Positions 10,913 through 18,663 of a stretch of 64,000 nt of DNA are shown here, piece by piece. The notes under the pieces were generated by a model, which saw only the letters and a program-made list of their open reading frames with translations, was not told the DNA's origin and searched no databases. The stretch covers positions 1 to 64,000 of the forward strand of contig NZ_PVWJ01000003.1 of NCBI RefSeq assembly GCF_003003775.1. Reading direction: 5' to 3'. How positions within the stretch are numbered: the first letter of the stretch is position 1; the number at the start of each line of letters is the position of its first letter. A program made the position numbers and the translations under genes. The stretch comes from Merismopedia glauca CCAP 1448/3. Lineage in GTDB: Bacteria; Cyanobacteriota; Cyanobacteriia; Cyanobacteriales; CCAP-1448.

Positions 10913-10968
10913 CAATCAACAATCAACAATCAACAATCAACAATCAACAATCAACAATCAACAATCAA
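10913..10968 (+). repeat. Perfect (CAATCAA)8 tract
   Basis: Eight exact heptamers, 56 bp, are preceded by the GAAAGAAAACC segment found in the elements at 22021 and 37012. It is therefore the internal part of that element family, with its ends lost. It ends 9 bp before the TolB-like gene's stop codon. Confidence 0.9.
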
Positions 10969-10977
10969 GAATACCGT

Positions 10978-11529
10978 TTATTTCTGTGGTAAAGATAATT
11001 CAGTATCAGTTCCGCGATCGTAAATTTCAATATCCCACTGTCCAGAACGATTAGCTGCAAAACTGACAAACCTACCGTTACCACTAATAGTAGGATGACT
11101 GACTTCAAAGTTGAGATTTTCGGTAATGACTTCAGATTGGAAGGTTTGGCGATCGTAAACGAATACGTCTGGTTTACCCCGCTCTTCAGAAATATAAGCA
11201 ATGTAGCGACCATCTGCACTAATATCAGGTTGGTCGTACATAATTTTAGGTTGGTTCAAGCCTGGGAGATTAATTAAGCCCCTTTGCTGGACATCATAGA
11301 GAAGTATACGGCGTTGACCTTGGCGATCGGAAGCAAACACTATGTAGCGACCATCGTAGGAAAATCTCGGTGCTTGCTCGGCAGATAAACTATTAAGGCT
11401 ACCACCAAAAAGTTGTGCAGGCGGGGTCAAAAACCCTTGCTCTTGACAACTAACTAACCCAGGCAGAAAACATAATACAGATACAAGTATACCAGTGAAG
11501 TTTTGAGCCTTAGTGCGAAACCACTTCAT
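10978..11529 (-). CDS. TolB-like beta-propeller lipoprotein
   Basis: The 183-residue protein starts with a lipoprotein signal (hydrophobic 12-26, lipobox LVSC), so it is probably anchored on the outer side of the inner membrane or sent to the outer membrane. The mature part holds three to four WD40/TolB-like blades: APRFSYDGRYIVFASDRQGQ, QPDISADGRYIAYISEE and HPTISGNGRFVSFAANRSGQ. This is too few for a closed propeller, so it may oligomerise or be shortened. Its start overlaps the end of the LuxR-type gene by 20 bp, which suggests co-transcription with a redox-linked regulator. The function is unknown. A repeat tract abuts the stop codon. Confidence 0.75.
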   Translation of the reverse strand: MKWFRTKAQNFTGILVSVLCFLPGLVSCQEQGFLTPPAQLFGGSLNSLSAEQAPRFSYDGRYIVFASDRQGQRRILLYDVQQRGLINLPGLNQPKIMYDQPDISADGRYIAYISEERGKPDVFVYDRQTFQSEVITENLNFEVSHPTISGNGRFVSFAANRSGQWDIEIYDRGTDTELSLPQK

Positions 11530-11788
11530 GATCGGCTACTGGCAGGGAACAACAGTTGACATCATCAATACAGACTTTACCCCACTGTAATGCCCAACGC
11601 ACTAGTTCGACTCGATTATCTGTATGAGTTTTTTTGAGAATGTTACTGATGTGATTATCAACTGTACGCTTACTAATTGCTAGTTGTTCAGCTATTTTTT
11701 CATTAGTCAGACCGCCAGTAACTAGTTCGATAATTTGTACTTCTCTATCTGAGAGTACTCCAGGATTGAGAGCTTTAGTATTAGTCAT
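11510..11788 (-). CDS. pedR: Small LuxR-type regulator, PedR-like
   Basis: The 92-residue protein is almost only a LuxR/NarL helix-turn-helix domain (LSDREVQIIELVTGGLTNEK, then KRTVDNHISNILKKT). A short C-terminal tail has Cys73, Cys79 and Cys80. There is no receiver domain. PedR of Synechocystis is a regulator of this size and build whose activity responds to photosynthetic electron transport through a Cys near position 80 and thioredoxin. The length, architecture and Cys cluster agree with it. Whether this is a true orthologue cannot be proved by eye. It overlaps the TolB-like lipoprotein gene by 20 bp and is upstream in the same operon. Confidence 0.75.
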   Translation of the reverse strand: MTNTKALNPGVLSDREVQIIELVTGGLTNEKIAEQLAISKRTVDNHISNILKKTHTDNRVELVRWALQWGKVCIDDVNCCSLPVADHEVVSH

Positions 11789-12160
11789 AATTGACAGATT
11801 TTTTAGTAGATCTACTTAGTGTTGTTTTCATTCTAGCTAAATTATGAAATTGTGCAATAGCAATCTTTGAATAAAGTTAAAAGTCAGAAGTAAGTACAGG
11901 ATAATCATTCTTAAATTACAAAATTGATGATTAATTTTAAGAAAATGTAATATTTGTCAATGTATCTAGACAAAAAATGGGTAGGGTAGCGTTACATTTA
12001 ATCGGCAATTTGTGAAGTTAGGCGATCGCTCTTCTGCTCTGGCTAATTGTTAAGATTAAATTCAATCAAAGCTTAATTAATTAGGGGCGATCGCCGAAAC
12101 TATGCAGGTGGTAAACTATTACTAAACTAGGGAAACAAATTAGGTTTTAATAGTCACCAT
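11789..12160. other. Divergent spacer between pedR-like and ABM genes
   Basis: The stretch holds the two outward promoters by position, two or three HIP1 octamers (near 12022 and 12087) and one CAGAAGT heptamer pair near 11881. No gene, RNA or clear operator was recognised. Confidence 0.5.
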
Positions 12161-12505
12161 ATGACAGAATTTCTGGATTTCCTCAAAAATAAATTTGCCT
12201 ATGTAGCGATCGGAGAATTTAAACCCGGAAAATTCGCCGAAGCCGAGCAAATGTTTACTAAAGCCGTGGCTACTTATCAAGAAGGCTTTCAAGGAGCTTA
12301 CTTATTGCAAGAACCAGGAACTGATAAGGGTATAGCTGTCATTTTCTGGGAGAGCATAGATAATATGGAAACCAATCAAACTGAAGTTACTAAAGAGATT
12401 TTGCACCAAATGGCACCTTTATTTACTCAAGCTCCCAAAACCGGATTGTATGAAGTAGTTAGTGAAATACCAGCTAAAAGTGAATCTCCATCTCTAGATA
12501 GTTAA
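12161..12505 (+). CDS. ABM-like dimeric alpha/beta-barrel protein
   Basis: This small soluble protein of 114 residues has the pattern of an antibiotic-biosynthesis-monooxygenase or EthD-type ferredoxin-like fold. A first strand (AYVAIGEFKPGKFAEAEQMF) is followed by a helix, the strand GAYLLQEPG, then GIAVIFWESIDNMETNQTEV and a C-terminal strand GLYEVVSEI. Such domains dimerise and act as small cofactor-free oxygenases, haem binders or ligand sensors. No catalytic residue can be assigned. The last 12 residues are a polar tail. It is monocistronic, followed by CAGAAGT-type repeats. The fold call is moderate and the function is unknown. Confidence 0.6.
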   Translation: MTEFLDFLKNKFAYVAIGEFKPGKFAEAEQMFTKAVATYQEGFQGAYLLQEPGTDKGIAVIFWESIDNMETNQTEVTKEILHQMAPLFTQAPKTGLYEVVSEIPAKSESPSLDS

Positions 12506-12720
12506 CCAATTGGCAAAATTTTTGTCAAACTAGTACCGCTACGCGAAAGTCAGAAGTCAGAAGTTAATGCTTTCTCCTACAAAAACACGCTACCCGTTAG
12601 TGTAGCTTGTGCTGGCGACAAGCTCAGCAACCAGCTAGAAGTATTACTTTTTAACGGTTCTGACTACTTACTAATAGGTGCTTAACTTACACCATTTTGT
12701 ACTAGTTCTAATTGTTTGTT

Positions 12721-14190
12721 ATGAAATCTCAACGATGCTGGCTACTAGTAATATTGAGTAGTCTTGTGGCTTGTAGTTCTACCGAGGCGTTACTAGACGA
12801 TCCTTCTGAGTCAACATCCATCGAGAGTAACCCTAAAGCACAGATAGAAGTTCAGCCGCTCAACCCAAAACCTATCCAGATATCCCGTGCCGATTTACCA
12901 CCCCCCTATAAAACTGACAGCGCCTCTCATTCTCCACAAATAATCCCAATTCCCGAAAAACCAGTGCTGCAAGTGCCGCCAGGGTTTAAAGTTAACGTAT
13001 TTGCCGAAAATTTGGAGTCTCCCCGTTGGTTAGCTCTAACTCCTACAGGTGATGTGTTAGTCACAGAAACCCGATCCAATCGGATTCGCCTGCTCAAAGA
13101 TACCAATAAAGATGGCGTAGCCGATCGCAAAAGTACATTTGCTAGCAGCAAAAATGGTCTAAATATCCCCTTTGGGATGACTTTTACTAAAGACTCCTTT
13201 TTTGTAGGTAATACCGATGCTGTGCTGCGATTTCCTTATACTAAAGGTCAACCACAACTTAGCGGTAGCGGGAATAAGATTACCGACTTAACACCAGGGG
13301 GATACAACCAACATTGGACACGCAATGTAGTTGCATCTCCAGATGGCGAAAAGCTGTATGTATCCATTGGTTCTCGTTCTAACGCCGATGAAGAAGAATT
13401 ACCTCGCGCTTCAGTTCAGGTAATGAATTTAGATGGTTCTAAACGCCAAACTTTCGCCTACGGACTGCGTAATCCAGTCGGTTTAGCTTTTCACCCCCAA
13501 AGTCAAGAATTATATGCCACAGTGAACGAAAGGGATGGATTAGGAGACGATCTAGTTCCAGATTACTTGACGCGGATTAGATCGGGAGAATTTTACGGTT
13601 GGCCATATGCCTACTTAGCACCTAATTTACTAGATCCCCGCCATGTTAGAGATAATAAAAGTCAACGTCCAGAACTAGTAGCTCAAACTAGAACTCCTGA
13701 TGTTCTATTTCAGTCTCATTCAGCAGCTTTAGGGGTGAAGTTTTATGATGGTAAAACCTTTCCTGCTAAATACCGCCAGGGAGCATTTGTGGCTTTTCGG
13801 GGTTCTTGGAACCGTAACCAAGGAACTGGCTATAAGATAGTATTTGTCCCTTTTAACACCGATAGTCGTCCCAAAGGGTACTATGAAGACTTCCTCACTG
13901 GCTTTTTGACTGATGCCGCAGTACCTACCACTTGGGGAAGACCTGTAGGCTTACTCGTACTACCTGATGGCAGTTTACTATTGACAGAAGAAGCCAACCA
14001 CAGAATCTACCGCATCCAGTATGAACCTAAAGATGAATCTCCCCAGCGATCGCCTAGGTCAAAATCAACTAACCTCGATCCAGCATCTGGTTCGGAGTTT
14101 GCCTTTAGGAGTTTGTTTACTACTATTGAGTTGGCACACAGCCGCTTTAGCAGCCAATCCCAAACACGTCAAAAGGTTACTAGAAGCTAA
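12721..14190 (+). CDS. Glucose/sorbosone dehydrogenase-type (PQQ family) lipoprotein
   Basis: This exported beta-propeller protein of the glucose/sorbosone dehydrogenase family has a lipoprotein signal ending LVAC near residue 18, a proline-rich linker to about 75, and then the six-bladed core. Core motifs are GFKVNVFAENLESPRWLAL, GDVLVTETRSNRIRLL, LRNPVGLAFHPQSQELYATV, ERDGLGDDLVPDYLTR and GLLVLPDGSLLLTEE. Related enzymes oxidise sugars with PQQ in the periplasm. Substrate and PQQ use are unproven. I choose ATG 12721, since a TTG nine bases upstream would spoil the signal. After HRIYRIQY (about residue 440) comes a low-complexity Ser/Arg tail of about 48 residues that lies in the overlap with the next gene. 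Confidence 0.8.
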   Translation: MKSQRCWLLVILSSLVACSSTEALLDDPSESTSIESNPKAQIEVQPLNPKPIQISRADLPPPYKTDSASHSPQIIPIPEKPVLQVPPGFKVNVFAENLESPRWLALTPTGDVLVTETRSNRIRLLKDTNKDGVADRKSTFASSKNGLNIPFGMTFTKDSFFVGNTDAVLRFPYTKGQPQLSGSGNKITDLTPGGYNQHWTRNVVASPDGEKLYVSIGSRSNADEEELPRASVQVMNLDGSKRQTFAYGLRNPVGLAFHPQSQELYATVNERDGLGDDLVPDYLTRIRSGEFYGWPYAYLAPNLLDPRHVRDNKSQRPELVAQTRTPDVLFQSHSAALGVKFYDGKTFPAKYRQGAFVAFRGSWNRNQGTGYKIVFVPFNTDSRPKGYYEDFLTGFLTDAAVPTTWGRPVGLLVLPDGSLLLTEEANHRIYRIQYEPKDESPQRSPRSKSTNLDPASGSEFAFRSLFTTIELAHSRFSSQSQTRQKVTRS

Positions 14191-15298
14191 AGTCTGCCCT
14201 AATTGTGACTTAAAAGGAGCAGATTTAAAAAATGCTAACCTTAAAGATGCCAATCTCACCGAGGCGGAACTGGAAGGTGCAGATTTAAGTGGTGCGGATC
14301 TGACTAATGCGACTTTAGAAAGAGCTAATCTCAGAGGAGCTAAGTTAGTTAAAGCTAATCTAACTCAAGCTAATTTACGCCAATCCAAATTAGTCTTTCT
14401 GGAGGGTATAGCCACAAATTTGACTGAGGCGAACTTACAAGGTGCTAACTTAGAAGAAGCGGAAGTTAGTGGTGCTGAGCTACCTAGTACTAATCTCATG
14501 ATGGCTAAGTTAGCTAGAGCTAATTTCTCAGCAGCCAACCTCACCTCTGCCAATTTACAAAAAGCCGATCTTACAGGCGCTAAACTTAAAGCGGCTACCC
14601 TAAATGGGGCAAATTTGACCGAAGCGCAACTTAGTCAAGCTGATTTAGAAATTAGCCAGTTAAATAGAGCTAACTTGACTGGAGCTAATTTATCCCAAGC
14701 TCAGTTATCTGCGGCGAGGTTGCAGGGCACCATTTTACAAAAAATTCAGGCAAATAAGGCGGTATTTATCAAGGCTTATCTGCAAGATGCCGATTTGACC
14801 CAGGCTAATTGCAGTCAGGCTAACTTTCAAGAAGCTGGTTTACAAAGAGCCAATTTGACTGGCGCTGACTTGAGCTATGCTGATTTAAGTGGTGCTTTGA
14901 TGGCAAGCACGAACTTAACTAATAGTAATCTTATGGGAGCTAACCTAGCTTTAGCTTCTTTAGATAAAGCAAATTTACAACAAGCCAATCTAAGTGGCGT
15001 GGATTTGCGTCAATCTCAACTAACAGGCGCAAATTTAACTAATTCAACCTTAGTTGGAGCCACCCTGGGAAGTGCTAATTTAGAAGGCGCTCAAGTAGTT
15101 AGCAGCAACCTAACTTATACCAATTTGACTAGCGCTAAGTTAGGTCAAAGCAACTTAGAAAATAGTAACTTCAGTTATGCCAATCTCACGGGAGCAGATT
15201 TAGAGCAAGCTAAGATTACGGGTGCCAAATTCGACTATGCTAATTTGAAACAAATAACAGGTATAGATCCTCAATTGTTAGTTCCTAAAAGTAAGTAG
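14033..15298 (+). CDS. Exported pentapeptide-repeat protein
   Basis: The 421-residue protein has an N-terminal export signal (hydrophobic LPLGVCLLLLSW, cleavage plausibly after ALA). A short motif follows, HVKRLLEAKVCPNCDLKGAD, and then more than 60 tandem A(D/N)LXX pentapeptides up to about residue 405. These fold as a right-handed quadrilateral beta helix, here presumably in the periplasm or thylakoid lumen. The HVKRLLEAKVCPNCDLSGA module is common at the start of cyanobacterial pentapeptide proteins. The reading frame overlaps the dehydrogenase gene by 158 bp. ATG 14033 and ATG 14021 are both possible, and neither has a clear ribosome site. The function is unknown. Confidence 0.85.
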   Translation: MNLPSDRLGQNQLTSIQHLVRSLPLGVCLLLLSWHTAALAANPKHVKRLLEAKVCPNCDLKGADLKNANLKDANLTEAELEGADLSGADLTNATLERANLRGAKLVKANLTQANLRQSKLVFLEGIATNLTEANLQGANLEEAEVSGAELPSTNLMMAKLARANFSAANLTSANLQKADLTGAKLKAATLNGANLTEAQLSQADLEISQLNRANLTGANLSQAQLSAARLQGTILQKIQANKAVFIKAYLQDADLTQANCSQANFQEAGLQRANLTGADLSYADLSGALMASTNLTNSNLMGANLALASLDKANLQQANLSGVDLRQSQLTGANLTNSTLVGATLGSANLEGAQVVSSNLTYTNLTSAKLGQSNLENSNFSYANLTGADLEQAKITGAKFDYANLKQITGIDPQLLVPKSK

Positions 15299-15340
15299 GG
15301 TGTAGAAATATAGCGGTTCTGGTTTTGATGCACTACTCAT

Positions 15341-15580
15341 GGGCAGGCAAGATGCCATTGGTGTCAATTTAAGGCTCAAACGGTTGCTGCACGCTGAGTT
15401 GAGGCAACAACCCGCCAGGGGTTGAAAACCCCTGGCTGACAGCTAAAGTCCTCTAAAGAGGACTCTAAGAACTATTTTCAGTCCACTTCAGTGGACTTGG
15501 GCTATGAGCCGTGAACTTGAGTTCACGGCGGGGTAAAGGTTTCACGTTAAGTTGACGCTAGTGGCAAGATGCCCACCCCA
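15341..15580 (+). mobile_element. Four-hairpin MITE, copy 1
   Basis: The ends carry imperfect inverted repeats (GGCAAGATGCC plus about 19 bp more, 15 of 19 matching). Between them lie consecutive hairpins: GGGGTTGAAAACCCC, GTCCTCTAAAGAGGAC, GTCCACTTCAGTGGAC and GTGAACTTGAGTTCAC. A second copy lies inverted at 43036-43263. It interrupts a pentapeptide gene remnant at its right end. Confidence 0.85.
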
Positions 15581-15725
15581 CAAGAGTTTCAAAAAATCCA
15601 TTCAGGTTGGCTTCACTCAGGTCGGCTCCACTCAGATCTATCTCGATCCTATAATTCTTCTCCCTCCATTGATTCCAAACCTCTACTCCTTGCTTGAGGA
15701 TGTGGAGATGTTCTGGGTTTGCCAT
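15558..15725 (-). pseudogene. 5' remnant of a pentapeptide-repeat gene cut by the MITE
   Basis: The minus-strand reading from ATG at 15725 gives MANPEHLHILKQGVEVWNQW, then REKNYRIEIDLSGADLSEAN, and runs into the MITE where it stops after 55 codons. The opening is the standard N-terminus of a large cyanobacterial pentapeptide-repeat family whose members are normally several hundred residues long. Only the leader and two pentapeptides survive. The rest of the gene is missing, so the insertion or a later deletion destroyed it. Confidence 0.8.
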
Positions 15726-15841
15726 TCTGGTTTACTTCAACACTTTCTTATTTAAGATTATCGGCGATCCAGAGGTTATTGCTACTATTTGACCAGTAAA
15801 TTACTCAAAATAATCATAATTTATCTCCAGGGCGCAAGGCT

Positions 15842-16162
15842 TTGCGCCCCTACCCAAGATATTTTGGATCTTCATTTGATTATTGTGCGGCTATCTGGCA
15901 CGATCCTGAGTACAAAGAAAGCGATATCGATGGAGAAACTGTAGTTGCGATCGCTCATTTAATACCAGAGACAGAGCAAATTAAAGTGTACGATCTACCA
16001 GGATATGATGCGATCGCCTGTATCATTCATAAAGGTAGCTACCAAACCCTCAGCGAATCTTACAAACACCTACTAACCTGGATCGAAGCGAATATAGCAT
16101 TTCTCCTTGTCCCCATGTTTCCGTGTCTCCGTTTCCCTCTCAACTCACCAATTTCAACTTGA
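15842..16162 (+). pseudogene. Remnant of a GyrI-like effector-binding domain
   Basis: The open stretch encodes YCAAIWHDPEYKESDIDGE, then VVAIAHLIPETEQIKVYDL and CIIHKGSYQTLSESYKHLL. This is the middle of a GyrI-like or AraC/MerR effector-binding domain, which senses small ligands in transcription regulators. It has no start of its own: the 5' side is a fragment of the GGGGCGCAAAG palindromic repeat (about 15828-15855). The 3' side runs into unrelated low-complexity DNA. No DNA-binding domain remains. It lies directly after the MITE-damaged pentapeptide remnant, so 15341-16162 looks like a small decay zone. Confidence 0.6.
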
Positions 16163-16239
16163 CAGACTGGTAGGTTTGTTTGCTCAATGCTTACCCCTGT
16201 TGCTAGTAGAATATTGAAATCTTTGTTTCCCTTTGTCTC

Positions 16240-18018
16240 ATGCTATCTCCAGATTTTCACCGCCGGACTAAAATTGTGGCTACGATTGGACCTGCTACTA
16301 GTAAACCAGAGGTCTTGCGTCGTTTGATTGAAGCTGGTGCAACCACACTACGCCTTAACTTCTCCCACGGGACTCACGAAGATCATCAACGCAGTATTCG
16401 CTTAATTAGACAAACTGCTTTTGAACTCAATCAACCTGTGGCAATTTTGCAAGACTTGCAAGGTCCGAAAATCCGGTTGGGGAAATTTGAAAATGGCAAG
16501 ATTATTCTCAAAAAAGGCGATCGCTTTACTCTAACTAATCAAGATGTGGTAGGAACTCAAGAAATCAGTTCGGTTACCTACAAACTACTTGCCGAAGAAG
16601 TCCCCACAGGTGCGATTATTCTACTTGATGATGGCAAAGTAGAAATGTCTGTCGAAGAAGTAAACCGCCAAACTGGAGAGTTACACTGTAGAGTGGTGGT
16701 GGGTGGACCCTTATCTAATAGTAAAGGGGTGAATTTCCCTGGAGTCTATCTTTCTATCAAAGCCTTAACCGACAAAGACCGCGAAGACTTAATGTTTGGC
16801 TTAGATCAAGGGGTAGATTGGGTAGCTTTAAGTTTTGTCCGCAACCCTCAAGATGTACTAGAAATTAAAGAACTGATTTCTAATGCTGGTAAAGAGGTGC
16901 CAGTAATTGCCAAAATTGAAAAGCATGAAGCTATTGAGCAAATGGAGGCAATTCTCACCCTTTGTGATGGGGTTATGATTGCTAGAGGGGATTTAGGGGT
17001 CGAATTACCCGCCGAAGATGTGCCAATTTTGCAAAAGCGGTTGATTATCACCGCCAATCGTTTGGGGATTCCCATTATTACGGCGACCCAAATGCTCGAT
17101 AGTATGGTAAGTAACCCTAGACCGACTCGTGCCGAAATATCCGATGTGGCTAATGCGATCTTAGATGGCACAGATGCGGTGATGCTCTCTAATGAAACTG
17201 CTGTCGGTAGTTATCCTGTAGAAGCTGTGGAAACTATGGCGCGGATTGCCGTGCGGATTGAACAGGAACGAGTAATTCGGAATTTGGAAGATACCAGAAG
17301 ATCTATTCCTAATGCAATTAGCCAAGCCGTTAGTCAGATTGCCGAACAGCTAGATGCTTCAGCAATTATGAGTTTAACTAAAAGTGGAGCTACAGCCCGT
17401 AACGTATCTAAATTTCGTCCCCGTAAGCCCATTTTAGCCGTCACACCCCATGTAAATGTAGCGAGAGAGTTACAGATGGTTTGGGGCGTTAAACCCTTAT
17501 TAGTCTTAGATTTACCCTCCACAGGTCAAACATTTCAAGCGGCGATTGGTGTGGCTTTAGAAAAAAATCTCCTAGCTGAGGGAGATTTGGTAGTCATGAC
17601 TGCTGGAACTTTGCAAGGCGTGTCTGGCTCTACAGATCTGATCAAGGTTGAAATTGTCACGGCGGTTTTATGTCAAGGAATTGCTCTGGGGGAAGGTGCA
17701 GTTAGTGGTAGAGCTAGAATTGCCCATAACCCTATGGAAGTCAGCAACTTCAATCATGGGGAAATTTTAGTCGTTTCTACAACTAATGCTGAATATGTCG
17801 AGGCGATTCGCAAAGCCGCAGGAATTATTGTTGAAGATGACAATTTGAGAAATCATGCCGCCACGATCGCTTCTCGTTTAGGAATTCCCGTCATTGTGGG
17901 GGTGAAAAATGCCACTGGCTCGATTCGGGATGGCACGATCGTAACTTTAGATATGCAAAAAGGGTTTGTCTATTCTGGCGCGATCGCTTCTAACCTCAAA
18001 AATGGTAATGGTGTTTAA
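16240..18018 (+). CDS. pyk: Pyruvate kinase with C-terminal PEP-utiliser-like domain
   Basis: The enzyme converts phosphoenolpyruvate and ADP to pyruvate and ATP in glycolysis. The N-terminal barrel shows KIVATIGPAT, LRLNFSHG, the catalytic-Lys segment PVIAKIEKHEAIEQM, GDLGVELPAEDVP and TATQMLDSM. The allosteric C domain follows. Residues from about 480 to 592 are an added domain resembling the phosphohistidine domain of PEP utilisers (GRARIAHNP and LRNHAATIASRLGIPVIVG), as in many cyanobacterial and Bacillus-type enzymes of this length. The ATG at 16240 fits the family start. It appears monocistronic. Confidence 0.95.
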   Translation: MLSPDFHRRTKIVATIGPATSKPEVLRRLIEAGATTLRLNFSHGTHEDHQRSIRLIRQTAFELNQPVAILQDLQGPKIRLGKFENGKIILKKGDRFTLTNQDVVGTQEISSVTYKLLAEEVPTGAIILLDDGKVEMSVEEVNRQTGELHCRVVVGGPLSNSKGVNFPGVYLSIKALTDKDREDLMFGLDQGVDWVALSFVRNPQDVLEIKELISNAGKEVPVIAKIEKHEAIEQMEAILTLCDGVMIARGDLGVELPAEDVPILQKRLIITANRLGIPIITATQMLDSMVSNPRPTRAEISDVANAILDGTDAVMLSNETAVGSYPVEAVETMARIAVRIEQERVIRNLEDTRRSIPNAISQAVSQIAEQLDASAIMSLTKSGATARNVSKFRPRKPILAVTPHVNVARELQMVWGVKPLLVLDLPSTGQTFQAAIGVALEKNLLAEGDLVVMTAGTLQGVSGSTDLIKVEIVTAVLCQGIALGEGAVSGRARIAHNPMEVSNFNHGEILVVSTTNAEYVEAIRKAAGIIVEDDNLRNHAATIASRLGIPVIVGVKNATGSIRDGTIVTLDMQKGFVYSGAIASNLKNGNGV

Positions 18019-18120
18019 GGAAGATAGAATCGACATAAATAGCGATCGCGTCAACTTTTACTAAACTGATGGCAAAAGTCTCATAAAAAGGAGATAAAGC
18101 AGTTTTTAGGTGGCAAAATC

Positions 18121-18588
18121 ATGACTATTTACTTTTATTCGGCTCGCGAGCAACCATATGGTTGCTTTTCTAACTTTTCCTACCACGGCTTTATGTTAGA
18201 TGAACTTTGGTGGAAAACCAGCGAACACTATTTCCAAGCTCAAAAGTTCATTAATACCCCCCATTTAGAACAAATCCGCTTGGTTGCTACTCCAAAAGAT
18301 GCAGCTAGAATGGGACGAGAACGGACTCGACCCCTACGTCCTGATTGGGAAAAAGTCAAAGAGGCAATTATGTACCGTGCGGTTTTGTGTAAATTTAGTA
18401 CCCACGCCGATCTCGAAAAGTTGCTTCTATCTACTGAAAATGAGTTGATTGTCGAGAATTCACCCATTGACTACTACTGGGGTTGTGGTGCTGATGGCAG
18501 TGGCAAAAATCGCTTGGGAGAAATATTGATGGTGGTGAGGGGCATATTGAGCGATCGCTCTGAACGCAGTAGTGCTGGAGACTTTTAG
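18121..18588 (+). CDS. ybiA: NADAR-family N-glycosidase (YbiA-like)
   Basis: The 155-residue protein is a single NADAR (DUF1768) domain. YGCFSNFSYHGFMLDELWWK at the N-terminus, TSEHYFQAQKF with the conserved acidic residue, the RTRPLRPDWEKVKEAIMYRA helix and YWGCGADGSGKNRLGEILM near the end are all conserved. YbiA and RibX relatives hydrolyse the N-glycosidic bond of early riboflavin-pathway intermediates, preventing harmful accumulation. Other NADAR enzymes act on ADP-ribosylated substrates. Which substrate applies here is unknown. A GGAG sequence about 25 bases upstream is too far to be decisive, but the ATG gives a complete domain. Confidence 0.85.
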   Translation: MTIYFYSAREQPYGCFSNFSYHGFMLDELWWKTSEHYFQAQKFINTPHLEQIRLVATPKDAARMGRERTRPLRPDWEKVKEAIMYRAVLCKFSTHADLEKLLLSTENELIVENSPIDYYWGCGADGSGKNRLGEILMVVRGILSDRSERSSAGDF

Positions 18589-18663
18589 CAAAAATAGGAT
18601 TTAGTTAGCTCTCTGGGTTATTAAACCCTCTCCGTGTCTCCGTGTCACTCTCAACAATCAAGC

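Noticed and set aside
10809-11054. Plus-strand 81-residue frame rich in NNQQST repeats
   Set aside because: It reads through the pdhA terminator and the CAATCAA tract, so its protein is a by-product of the repeat.
15552-15755. Plus-strand 67-residue open frame
   Set aside because: The minus strand of the same DNA encodes a recognisable pentapeptide-protein N-terminus, so the plus frame is its shadow.
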